Below are positions 5,912-10,924 of a stretch of 10,924 nucleotides of DNA, one piece after another (position 1 is the first letter of the stretch; the number at the start of each line of letters is the position of its first letter). Origin of the DNA: Pseudomonadota bacterium (GTDB lineage Bacteria; Myxococcota; Polyangia; Polyangiales; Polyangiaceae); contig JAEZYO010000436.1 of NCBI GenBank assembly GCA_023419055.1, forward strand, positions 1-10,924, written 5' to 3'. A program made the position numbers and the translations under genes. Below the pieces are notes generated by a model, which was not told where the DNA came from, made no database searches, and saw nothing but the letters and a program-made list of their open reading frames with translations.

Positions 5912-7537
5912 ATGAGATCTGCGTGGGCGTTCGCCTCGGCGCTGTCGTGCGCGAGCGCGCTTCTTCTCGGGTGCGGTGGCGACGACGACGGGGGCAGCTC
6001 CGGATCGGGCGGCAGCGCCGGTTCCTCGTCGAACCACGGCAACGGCGGCTCCGGCAGCGGCGGCAAGAGCGGCGCCTCCGGCGGGTCGAGCAGCGGCGGA
6101 AGCTCCAGCAACGGCGGAAGCTCGAACCACGGAGGTTCGAGCAACGGCGGAGGCAACGGAAGCGAGCCTTTCGGCGGCTTCTTCCGCTACGGCATCAACA
6201 GCGGCTTTCCGAACCCGAGCTGGAACGACGAGATGCTCAGCCAGCTCGCCGTCGACTCCGGCTGCAACAGCCAGCGCGTTTCGCTCCCCGAGCGTCACCT
6301 CGAGCAGTGGGGTTACGAGATCGAGCTCGCGGACATGGAGCACTACGCGAGCCTCGGGCTCGACGGGCAGGTCGCGTTCTTGACGTCGCCGACGCGCGAG
6401 CACTCGTCCGCGCCCGAGAGCGCGGCGGATTGGGAGCTCGACTACTACATCCCGAAGAACCTCTACGAGCCGATCACGCTCGAGGACGGCAGCGTGAACC
6501 CGGAGAACTACTGGGCAGCGTACGTCTACGGCGCGGTCTCGACGTACAAGGATCACGTCGAGATCTGGGAGATCTGGAACGAACCAGACTGGGTGAGCGA
6601 CTGGCAGGTGACGCTCGACTGGACGGAGACGGCACCGACCGCGGAAGATCTGCCGCGCTTCAACGGCTCCATTTACGACTACGTGCGCCTGCTCCGCGTC
6701 TCGAGCGTCGCGGCGAAGCTCGCCGATCCCGACGCGCTGATCGCGACGGGCGGGCTCGGCTACACGTCGTTCTTGAACGCGCTGCTCCGCTACACCGACA
6801 ACCCCGTGGACGGCTCGGTCACCGACGAGTACCCCGAGAAGGGCGGCGCGTACCTCGACGTGTTGAGCTCACACCACTACCCCATCTACACCGCCGGCAG
6901 CTCGGACGAGGCGGTCGCCGCGTACCTCGAGCAGCAGGCGGCCTTCGACGCGGAGCTCGAGCAGGCGGGCGTCGAAGTGAAGGCGCGTGAGACCACGGAA
7001 AGCGGCGCGCCGCACGGCGTGATCGACGACTTTCCGGGTGGCACCGAGTACGCGGTGAATTACCTGATGAAGGTCATGATCAAGGCGCACGCTGCCGGGA
7101 TCGACGGCATCGATTGGTTCACGCTGAGCGACGGCGCGAGCGTGGCCGCCGCGGACGACCCGTATCAGCTCATGGGGCTCTATCTCGACGTCTCGGAGCT
7201 CGCGAGCATCGATCAGGTCGTCCAGACCGAGACCGGCGTGGCGTATCGCACGCTCGGGGAGCTGCTCGGCCACGCGCGCTACGATCGGGCACGGACCGAA
7301 GCGCTCGGCCTACCCTCGGGGGTGGACGGCGCAGCCTTCGAGACCGCGAGCGGCGAGCGTGCGCTCGCGCTGTGGGCGGTCACTTCGGGGACGGAGGAAG
7401 GCGCCGCCGAGCTCGAGGTCGACGGCGCCTTCACGCAGTACGATTGGGACTACTCCGAGAGCGGCGAGACCGCGTCTATCCCGGAGGGTGAGCCACTACC
7501 GCTCGTCGGATCGGTGCGAGTCTTCATCGAAGACTGA
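5912..7537 (+). CDS. Lipoprotein with glycoside hydrolase-like TIM barrel (clan GH-A type)
   Basis: A 541-residue predicted lipoprotein. Signal peptide with lipobox LLLGC (Cys21), then a tether to about residue 88 of Gly/Ser/Asn with repeated SNHG and SSNGG units. The rest resembles a retaining (beta/alpha)8 hydrolase of clan GH-A: EIWEIWNEPDW places a typical acid/base Glu at 224 after strand 4, and KARETTESGAPHG gives a candidate nucleophile (Glu363, or Glu360) after strand 7. LSSHHYPIY and GIDWFTLSDG also fit barrel strands. A small beta domain (about 460-541) follows. GH39-like proteins are the closest remembered pattern, but no family is certain and the substrate is unknown. It starts 15 bases after the DsbA gene with a weak ribosome binding site. 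Confidence 0.72.
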   Translation: MRSAWAFASALSCASALLLGCGGDDDGGSSGSGGSAGSSSNHGNGGSGSGGKSGASGGSSSGGSSSNGGSSNHGGSSNGGGNGSEPFGGFFRYGINSGFPNPSWNDEMLSQLAVDSGCNSQRVSLPERHLEQWGYEIELADMEHYASLGLDGQVAFLTSPTREHSSAPESAADWELDYYIPKNLYEPITLEDGSVNPENYWAAYVYGAVSTYKDHVEIWEIWNEPDWVSDWQVTLDWTETAPTAEDLPRFNGSIYDYVRLLRVSSVAAKLADPDALIATGGLGYTSFLNALLRYTDNPVDGSVTDEYPEKGGAYLDVLSSHHYPIYTAGSSDEAVAAYLEQQAAFDAELEQAGVEVKARETTESGAPHGVIDDFPGGTEYAVNYLMKVMIKAHAAGIDGIDWFTLSDGASVAAADDPYQLMGLYLDVSELASIDQVVQTETGVAYRTLGELLGHARYDRARTEALGLPSGVDGAAFETASGERALALWAVTSGTEEGAAELEVDGAFTQYDWDYSESGETASIPEGEPLPLVGSVRVFIED

Positions 7538-7553
7538 CCCGGCGTGCGCTGGG
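7519..7553. terminator. Double hairpin between convergent genes
   Basis: Two stems sit end to end where the hydrolase-like gene and msrA meet. The first is AGTCTTC/GAAGACT with a 3-nt loop (7519-7535), overlapping the TGA stop. The second is CCCGGC/GCTGGG with a GTGC loop and one G-T pair (7538-7553), abutting the msrA stop. Both fold on either strand, so a bidirectional terminator is plausible although no T tract follows on either side. Confidence 0.45.
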
Positions 7554-8198
7554 CTAGATGTCGCGCAGGTAGTGGCAGGTGTAGCCGCCAGGGTGCTTCT
7601 GCAGGTAGTCCTGGTGGTAATCCTCGGCGGGCGTGAAGGGCCCGGCCTTCACGATCTGCGTCACGATCGGGCGCTTCCAGGCGCCGCTCTGCTCGAGCCG
7701 AGCCTTGACCTCTTCGGCCACGCGCTTCTGCTCGTCGGTCTCGTAAAAGATCGCCGAGCGGTACTGGGTCCCGACGTCGTTGCCCTGCCGGTTCGGCGTG
7801 GTCGGATCGTGCATGCGGAAGAACCACTTCTCGAGGAGCTCGGCGTAGGAAAGGCGCGAAGGGTCGAACACGACCCTGATCGACTCCGCGTGGCCCGTCT
7901 GACCGGTCTTGACGCTCGAATAGCTCGGCGACGCCGTCGTCCCGCCGGCGTATCCGACCTCGGTCTCCAGCACGCCGGGTACCTGGCGCAAAATCTCTTC
8001 CATTCCCCAGAAGCAGCCGCCGGCCAGCACCGCTACTTCGCGTGCCGCCGGGGCGTCGCTGCGTACGTCGGTGGTCTGCATCTCGTTCTCCTTGGATCCC
8101 GTCGTGAAGCCGTGGCTCGCGGGAGGTGAACCCGGCTGCGCGCGCTGACAGGCTAAGGCGAGCACGAGCAGGGGCAAGAGCTTCGTGATCGGGATCAT
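7554..8198 (-). CDS. msrA: Peptide methionine (S)-S-oxide reductase MsrA, lipoprotein form
   Basis: A 214-residue MsrA. Catalytic GCFWG has Cys62; family motifs VGYAGG, TGHAES, HDPTTPNRQGNDVGTQYRSA and EDYHQDYLQKHPGGYTCH follow in order, with Cys in GYTCH as the likely recycling cysteine. It reduces Met-S-sulfoxide in oxidised proteins. From ATG 8198 the protein starts with a signal peptide and lipobox LALAC (Cys17), predicting an envelope-anchored enzyme. However, Met40 (ATG at 8081-8079) has AAGGAG six bases upstream, better than anything before the first ATG, and a product from Met40 would be a normal cytoplasmic MsrA of 175 residues. Both forms may be made. A rhodanese gene lies 69 bases upstream on the same strand. 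Confidence 0.92.
   Translation of the reverse strand: MIPITKLLPLLVLALACQRAQPGSPPASHGFTTGSKENEMQTTDVRSDAPAAREVAVLAGGCFWGMEEILRQVPGVLETEVGYAGGTTASPSYSSVKTGQTGHAESIRVVFDPSRLSYAELLEKWFFRMHDPTTPNRQGNDVGTQYRSAIFYETDEQKRVAEEVKARLEQSGAWKRPIVTQIVKAGPFTPAEDYHQDYLQKHPGGYTCHYLRDI
8088..8093 (-). promoter_or_regulatory. Internal ribosome binding site in msrA
   Basis: AAGGAG on the - strand, six bases before the in-frame ATG of Met40. The stretch GGAGAACGAG next to it is the same as that before the rhodanese start (GGAGAACGAG then C then ATG). The match supports real translation initiation here. Confidence 0.6.
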
Positions 8199-8231
8199 GG
8201 TGGGCCTGTGCAGAGAGTACGCGCGACGCCA

Positions 8232-8248
8232 GGGCCGGTTACCGGCCC
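8232..8248 (-). terminator. GC-rich hairpin between rhodanese and msrA
   Basis: GGGCCGG/CCGGCCC with a 3-nt loop lies 19 bases beyond the rhodanese stop and upstream of msrA. No T tract follows on the - strand. It may attenuate transcription into msrA or protect the rhodanese mRNA end. Confidence 0.4.
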
Positions 8249-8267
8249 CGGCGCTCTCGCGCTCTGC

Positions 8268-8609
8268 TCACGCTGTAAGGCGCGTGGCCTCGAAGGCGAG
8301 ACCGGCATCGCGCCACGCCGCCTTGCCACCGGCGTAGACGCGCACGTGCTCGTAACCGAGCTCGACCAGCTTGCTCGCTGCCGTATGCGAGTTCGCGCAG
8401 GTCGGCCCCGAGCAGTAAAGGACGATGTCCGAGCCCTTGTCCGGAAGGGCGGTTCGCGCCCGGCTCACGAACCCGTCGAGCGGCAGGTTGATGGCGCCGG
8501 GCAGGTGCTCCTTGCGGTAGCTCGCCTCCGGCAGCACCTCCACCACGACGGGTGGGGTGCGGCGCGAGAGGGCGATCTTGAGCTCGGTGGTCGAGATTTC
8601 TTTGGACAT
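8268..8609 (-). CDS. Single-domain rhodanese-like sulfurtransferase
   Basis: A 113-residue single rhodanese domain. YRKEHLPGAINLPLD (about residues 31-45) is the conserved rhodanese entry motif. LYCSGPTCANSHTAASKL places the catalytic Cys at 66, with a second Cys at 71, a layout common in small rhodanese proteins; the loop would carry a persulfide during sulfur transfer. VRVYAGGKAAWRDAGL is the usual C-terminal strand and helix. No signal peptide, so cytoplasmic. The frame is open 35 codons further upstream, but ATG 8609 is chosen because AGGAG (8621-8617) lies seven bases before it and the extra residues are not rhodanese-like. It precedes msrA, hinting at a shared role in sulfur/oxidative stress. 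Confidence 0.87.
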   Translation of the reverse strand: MSKEISTTELKIALSRRTPPVVVEVLPEASYRKEHLPGAINLPLDGFVSRARTALPDKGSDIVLYCSGPTCANSHTAASKLVELGYEHVRVYAGGKAAWRDAGLAFEATRLTA

Positions 8610-8651
8610 GCTCGTTCTCCTCTTGGAACGGCGAGACGGGCTCGCCTCGAT

Positions 8652-8728
8652 CCGAGATATGCAGTCGATCAGGTAATTCTTCCAACGAATGTTCCTGATG
8701 GCGGACATAGACATGCCTGATATCTCGG
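8652..8728. promoter_or_regulatory. Divergent control region between rhodanese and hybrid kinase
   Basis: A 9-bp inverted repeat, CCGAGATAT (8652-8660) and ATATCTCGG (8720-8728), frames the region. Inside, ATCAGG (8668-8673) and CCTGAT (8694-8699, again 8716-8721) form further dyads. On the - strand, GGAACAT (8695-8689), a 16-base spacer and CTGATC (8672-8667) resemble an ECF/RpoE-type -35/-10 pair about 60 bases before the rhodanese start. The - strand promoter call is tentative; the repeats are directly visible. Confidence 0.4.
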
Positions 8729-8771
8729 CTTGGTTGGACTCCTCGTCCCGGTCCGGATTACGTTCAAGGGA

Positions 8772-10451
8772 ATGTCGGATCGAGTATCCGAGCTCGAGGC
8801 CGAGCTCGCCTCGTTGAGAGTGGAGCTAGCGCAGGTACGTGGCGAGCTAGCCGCGTCGCGTGACGAGATCGGCCGGCTCTCGCGCTACCGCGCGGCCGTC
8901 GAGGCGTCACCCGTGGGCATGATGTGCGTCGACGGCACCTCGGGCGGGTACGTGTTCGCGAACCAGGCCTTCGCGGAGATGATCGGGCACTCGCGAGAAG
9001 CGCTGTTCGAGAAGGACGCCTACGCGATCTGGCTCGAGGTCACCCACCCCGACGACATCGAGCTCGAACGAAAGCAGGTGGAGCGGCTCGCTTACGGCGA
9101 GATCGAGCGCTCGGATCACGAGAAGCGCATGGGCCCCAAAGGTGGGCCCTACCGTCGAGTGCGCGTGAGGATGACGGGAGCGCGGGACGAGCAGGGGCGC
9201 CTCGAGAGCATGACGGTGCAGTTCGTCGACGCCGAGGAGCAGTACCGCGCGGAGGAGGCGCGGGCTCGCTTCGAAGCGGAGCTCCGGCAAGAACAGAAGC
9301 TCGGCGCGCTGGGCAAGCTCGCCGGAGGCGTGGCGCACGACTTCAACAATCGGCTGCTCATCATCATGGGCTACACGGAGCTCATGAAGCGGGAGCTCCC
9401 CCTCGGGAGCGCCGCGCGTGAGCACGCGGAGATGGTGCAGGGCAGCGCCGAGCGAGCGGCGGAGCTCACGCGGCAGCTCCTCGCCTACAGCCGGCGCCAG
9501 GTGCTGAAGCCGGAGGCGTTCGATCTGAACCAGACCGTCGACCGCCTGCGGCGTATGCTCGAGCGGCTGATCGGCGACGACGTGGAGCTCGTCACGGAGC
9601 TCGAGGCCGAGCACCCGATCTTCTCCGATCCCGGGCAGATCGAGCAGGTGATCCTGAATTTGGCGCTCAACGCCAGGGACGCGATGCCGAACGGGGGCCG
9701 CATCTCGCTCGGTACGGCCGACGTCACGCTCGATCGCGACAACCGGCTCGGGCTCGCCGCCGGCGAGTACGTCTCGCTCACCGTGAGCGACACCGGCTCG
9801 GGCATCCCGGCCGACGTGTTGCCGCACATCTTCGAGCCATTCTTCACGACCAAGGAGGTGGGACGCGGCACCGGCCTCGGGCTCGCGATGGTGGAAGGTA
9901 TCGTTCAGCAGAGCGGCGGGACGACGCGCGTCGAGTCCCAGCTCGCGCAGGGCTCGACCTTCACGGTCTACCTGCCGCGCTCGGACGCCCGTTCTAAGGC
10001 CGCTCCGCCCGTCGATCTACCGGCGCCCCAGACGCCGCATTTCGAGACCGTCCTGGTCTGTGACGACGACGACGACGTACGGCGCCTGCTGGTCGACGTG
10101 CTCGGCTTCCGCGCCTACCACATCCTGCAGGCGCGCGACGGCAGGCACGCGTTGGAGGTGGCGCGTGGGCACAACGGCCAGATTCATTTGTTGCTCACCG
10201 ATCTGGTGATGCCCGAGCTCGGTGGCGTCGAGCTCGCCGCCGAGCTCAGGAAGGAGCATCCGGACCTTCGCGTGCTCTATCTTTCCGGCTACACCGAGCG
10301 CGTCGACCAGCTCACCGATTCGCTCGACTCGCGCACGCATTTCCTTGCGAAACCCTTCCTGCCGGGCGAGCTCAGGCGCACGATCGCGGGCATCGTCGAA
10401 GGTCCCTCGTCCCCGTCGAGGCCCCCTGATCGCGGCGGAAACAGCGGCTAG
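8772..10451 (+). CDS. Soluble hybrid sensor histidine kinase (PAS-HisKA-HATPase-receiver)
   Basis: A 559-residue cytoplasmic kinase with no membrane segment. Order: coiled coil (about 2-38), PAS domain (about 38-157, [22 protein letters not shown]), HisKA with GGVAHDFNN and phospho-acceptor His189, HATPase_c with N-box Asn300 (NARDA), DTGSGIP (Asp340) and GTGLGL (from Gly366), then a receiver domain (about 427-545) with acidic pocket in the run Asp431-435, phospho-acceptor Asp477 ([12 protein letters not shown]), and Lys527 in the AKPF motif. All catalytic residues are present. The PAS input ligand is unknown. ATG 8772 starts just before the coiled coil; an in-frame TTG at 8730 would add 14 residues, and neither has a well-spaced ribosome binding site. 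No partner regulator with an output domain is adjacent, so it acts on a distant protein. Confidence 0.92.
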   Translation: MSDRVSELEAELASLRVELAQVRGELAASRDEIGRLSRYRAAVEASPVGMMCVDGTSGGYVFANQAFAEMIGHSREALFEKDAYAIWLEVTHPDDIELERKQVERLAYGEIERSDHEKRMGPKGGPYRRVRVRMTGARDEQGRLESMTVQFVDAEEQYRAEEARARFEAELRQEQKLGALGKLAGGVAHDFNNRLLIIMGYTELMKRELPLGSAAREHAEMVQGSAERAAELTRQLLAYSRRQVLKPEAFDLNQTVDRLRRMLERLIGDDVELVTELEAEHPIFSDPGQIEQVILNLALNARDAMPNGGRISLGTADVTLDRDNRLGLAAGEYVSLTVSDTGSGIPADVLPHIFEPFFTTKEVGRGTGLGLAMVEGIVQQSGGTTRVESQLAQGSTFTVYLPRSDARSKAAPPVDLPAPQTPHFETVLVCDDDDDVRRLLVDVLGFRAYHILQARDGRHALEVARGHNGQIHLLLTDLVMPELGGVELAAELRKEHPDLRVLYLSGYTERVDQLTDSLDSRTHFLAKPFLPGELRRTIAGIVEGPSSPSRPPDRGGNSG

Positions 10452-10457
10452 CGCCGC
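10444..10457 (+). terminator. Short hairpin at the kinase stop codon
   Basis: GCGGC/GCCGC with a TAGC loop overlaps the TAG stop, and an outer GGCGG/CCGCC pairing (10434-10438, 10454-10458) is possible as an alternative. No T tract follows. Weak support. Confidence 0.25.
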
Positions 10458-10553
10458 CTACAGGTGTGGGCGTGACCTCGTTCGCTACCGCGCTTGGCCC
10501 GGCGGGGAGGCGAGGAGGTCATGAACTTTGCGGCAGAACGCTTCTCCGCCCCG

Positions 10554-10571
10554 TGTCATGTATTAAAGACA
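10554..10571. promoter_or_regulatory. Operator-like site, copy 1 (imperfect)
   Basis: TGTCATGTATTAAAGACA matches copy 2 at 15 of 18 positions, and the preceding CG is also shared. The outer arms TGTC/GACA pair exactly; the core is less symmetric. GTGTC/GACAC here with the T6 run eight bases later could instead be an intrinsic terminator of the kinase transcript. Confidence 0.55.
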
Positions 10572-10647
10572 CACGTCCCTTTTTTGGTCAGCGTCAAGGC
10601 GAGCCGTTCGTAGCAATCTCGCGCAGTTGCGAGCCCGCCCGATGTCG

Positions 10648-10665
10648 TGTCTTGTATACAAGACA
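10648..10665. promoter_or_regulatory. Operator-like 18-bp perfect palindrome, copy 2 (GntR/FCD-like)
   Basis: TGTCTTGTATACAAGACA is a perfect palindrome 21 bases before the ATG. Its core TTGTATACAA agrees with the TNGTNNNACNA-type operators known for GntR regulators of the FadR/FCD subfamily. The position, over the likely promoter or early leader, fits repression relieved by a small acidic metabolite. The regulator is not in the window. Confidence 0.7.
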
Positions 10666-10686
10666 GTGTGGGCGTAGGGTGCCCGC

Positions 10687-10924
10687 ATGACGAAGACGAA
10701 AGAAGAAGCAGGCATCGACACCATCTGGTTCACGCGCTGCGCGGGCGGCGGTCGTGGCGGCGTCCCGACGGCTTCGGGCATCGCCTACAAGCTCGGCTAC
10801 CTGGACGAAGAGTTCAAAGGCGAAGGCCTCGCCTTGAAGACCCTCCAGGAGGACGCTCCCGAGGAGCTCCGCAGACACCACTACGATCACGAACTTTCGA
10901 CGCTGATCCGCGAGGGCGGCAACC
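10687..10924 (+). CDS. ABC-type substrate-binding protein, sulfonate/DszB-like (N-terminal part)
   Basis: The gene runs off the right edge; 79 codons are visible from ATG with no stop. The visible part has IWFTRCAGGGRGGVPTASG, then IAYKLGYLDEEF, and ends in LRRHHYDHELSTLIREGGN. This follows the pattern of SsuA/TauA-type periplasmic binding proteins and the related desulfinase DszB, in which a first strand with TRC, an (A)xxLGxLxxEF segment and an H-x-DH...REGGN motif occur in this order. No signal peptide is seen at the start, which is common in the DszB-like branch and argues that this member may be cytoplasmic or exported with another subunit. Ligand unknown. Expression is probably controlled by the two operators upstream. 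Confidence 0.72.
   Translation, partial: MTKTKEEAGIDTIWFTRCAGGGRGGVPTASGIAYKLGYLDEEFKGEGLALKTLQEDAPEELRRHHYDHELSTLIREGGN

Larger units (their letters stand above)
10452..10686 (+). promoter_or_regulatory. Upstream region of the substrate-binding protein gene
   Basis: The longest gene-free stretch of the window. It holds a 7-bp inverted repeat TGACCTC/GAGGTCA (10473-10521), operator copy 1 (10554-10571), a T6 run (10580-10585) and operator copy 2 (10648-10665). AGGG at 10676-10679 is the likely ribosome binding site for ATG 10687. The region is visibly more AT-rich than its surroundings around the two operators. Confidence 0.6.

Noticed and set aside
5573..6556. 327-codon - strand frame over the DsbA and hydrolase-like genes
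   Set aside because: Shadow frame, Arg/Ala/Val-rich, with no motif; the + strand genes have clear signatures.
8610..8714. N-terminal extension of the rhodanese to ATG 8714
   Set aside because: The internal ATG 8609 has a good AGGAG seven bases upstream, the extra residues are not rhodanese-like, and they would cover the divergent promoter region.
10521..10613. 31-codon frame starting at ATG 10521 after AGGAGG, a possible leader peptide
   Set aside because: The ribosome binding site is only two bases from the ATG, too close, and the frame runs through operator copy 1 with no pattern such as repeated codons for one amino acid.
1..10924. Defence island, mobile element or CRISPR array
   Set aside because: No spaced direct repeats, transposase, integrase, nuclease-toxin pair or composition break was seen; the genes are ordinary chromosomal families.

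Overview
The window looks like chromosomal DNA from a high-GC member of the Myxococcota, probably close to the Polyangiales/Sorangium type. Three things suggest this. The first gene is the C-terminal part of the Ras-like GTPase MglA. Three separate lipoproteins carry long Gly/Ser/Thr-rich low-complexity linkers directly after the lipidated cysteine, a habit typical of this phylum. Coding density and third-position G/C are high throughout. No rRNA, tRNA, CRISPR array, insertion sequence or phage gene was seen. The longest stretch without a gene is about 235 bases (10452-10686).

Layout. On the + strand: mglA (partial, 1-362), a DUF99 family protein (417-1049), a RecX family protein (1068-1619), a lipoprotein with a predicted jelly-roll domain (1788-2711), a beta-propeller/di-haem cytochrome lipoprotein (2841-4757), a small low-affinity iron permease family protein (4856-5266) coupled to a FrnE-like DsbA oxidoreductase (5276-5896), and a clan GH-A-like lipoprotein (5912-7537). 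On the - strand, convergent with the last gene: a lipoprotein MsrA (7554-8198) and, upstream of it, a single-domain rhodanese (8268-8609). Divergent from the rhodanese on the + strand is a soluble PAS/HisKA/HATPase/receiver hybrid kinase (8772-10451). The window ends inside an ABC-type substrate-binding (sulfonate/DszB-like) protein (10687-end).

How it fits together. Much of the window is envelope biology: four predicted lipoproteins, a putative thiol oxidoreductase, and a repair enzyme (MsrA) for oxidised methionine next to a sulfurtransferase. DUF99 next to RecX is a possible DNA-maintenance pair. The hybrid kinase and the terminal substrate-binding gene are separate units.

The clearest unexplained signals are non-coding. 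(1) Two copies of an 18-bp GntR/FCD-like operator lie 94 bp apart upstream of the substrate-binding gene. (2) A strong ribosome binding site inside msrA suggests lipoprotein and cytoplasmic forms from one gene. (3) A series of T-tract-less hairpins follows genes, three of them with an 8-nt loop. (4) Nested repeats fill the divergent rhodanese/kinase promoter. I did not see a defence system or an obviously new multi-gene machine.
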